This document shows, one piece after another, positions 5,960 to 6,100 of a stretch of 6,100 nt of DNA (position 1 is the stretch's first letter; each line of letters starts with the position of its first letter). Source of the stretch: Fidelibacterota bacterium TCS52 (lineage in GTDB: Bacteria; Fidelibacterota; Fidelibacteria; Fidelibacterales; Fidelibacteraceae). The translations under genes were made by a program, and so were the position numbers. Below the pieces are notes generated by a model. It did no database searches. It was given only the letters and a program-made list of their open reading frames with translations, and had not been told where the DNA came from. Location of the stretch: NCBI GenBank assembly GCA_001577215.1, contig LSCC01000034.1, positions 1 through 6,100 of the forward strand, given 5' to 3'.

Positions 5960-6100
5960 ATGTCAGTCTTATTTGAGTTTGCAATGTTTCCCACCGATAA
6001 GGGAGAAAGTGTTAGCAAACATGTTAGTAAAATAATAGATATGATAGATAAAAGTGGAGCAAATTATCAGTTGACACCAATGGGAACAATTATAGAAACT
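5960..6100 (+). CDS. MTH1187 family thiamine-binding protein, 3' end beyond window
   Basis: The first 47 codons of a gene that continues past the right edge. The N-terminus, MSVLFEFAMFPTDKGESVS followed by a VSKIIDMIDKSG helix and YQLTPMGTIIE, matches the start of the small (about 100-residue) MTH1187/YkoF-like ferredoxin-fold family (formerly DUF77). Some members of this family bind thiamine or its pyrimidine precursor. The match is recognised by eye and the C-terminal half is not visible. A GGGG about 9 nt upstream of the ATG may act as ribosome-binding site. It starts 15 nt after the nitroreductase stop, suggesting a shared transcript. No thiamine riboswitch or thiamine biosynthesis gene is visible. 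Confidence 0.85.
   Translation, partial: MSVLFEFAMFPTDKGESVSKHVSKIIDMIDKSGANYQLTPMGTIIET

Overview
The window is AT-rich, tightly packed bacterial chromosome. It holds seven protein genes (two cut by the window edges), one tRNA gene and a small secreted protein that may be a decayed remnant. Three things point to the FCB group (Bacteroidota/Ignavibacteria-like): low GC, a bacterial geranylgeranylglyceryl-phosphate-synthase-type protein, and a sedoheptulose-7-phosphate isomerase, which implies ADP-heptose or LPS and so an outer membrane. A protein carrying a C10-peptidase (streptopain) propeptide-like domain also fits. The phylum is inferred from gene content, not shown by a marker gene.

Left half, minus strand (2889 down to 1): an apparent operon in the order GGGP/HepGP synthase -> gmhA -> xerD -> site-2-protease-family membrane metalloprotease. 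Gaps are 15 nt and 35 nt, and the last junction is a TTGA overlap. The protease gene has no ATG available and appears to start at TTG, inside the xerD stop, behind a GAGG ribosome-binding site. It runs off the left edge. The products are a membrane ether-lipid enzyme, an LPS-sugar enzyme, the chromosome-dimer recombinase and an intramembrane protease: mixed housekeeping with a cell-envelope leaning.

Middle (about 2890-3750): the only loosely packed part. It contains a minus-strand signal-peptide protein with a Spi/streptopain-propeptide-like domain and no protease domain. Beyond its stop lie short stretches in other frames that may be remnants. An inverted repeat and a plus-strand tRNA-Ser(CGA) follow.

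Right half, plus strand: comM/yifB (Mg-chelatase-like AAA+ ATPase linked to natural transformation), a 100-nt spacer with a GC-richer 8-nt tandem motif, a small nitroreductase-family flavoprotein, and 15 nt later the start of an MTH1187-type thiamine-binding protein that runs off the right edge.

I see no CRISPR array, insertion sequence, prophage, toxin-antitoxin or defence cassette, and no convincing new multi-gene system. The points most worth a second look are the TTG/TGA coupled junction, the propeptide-only protein with possible frame-shifted remnants, and the 8-nt CGCAAAGN-type repeat.
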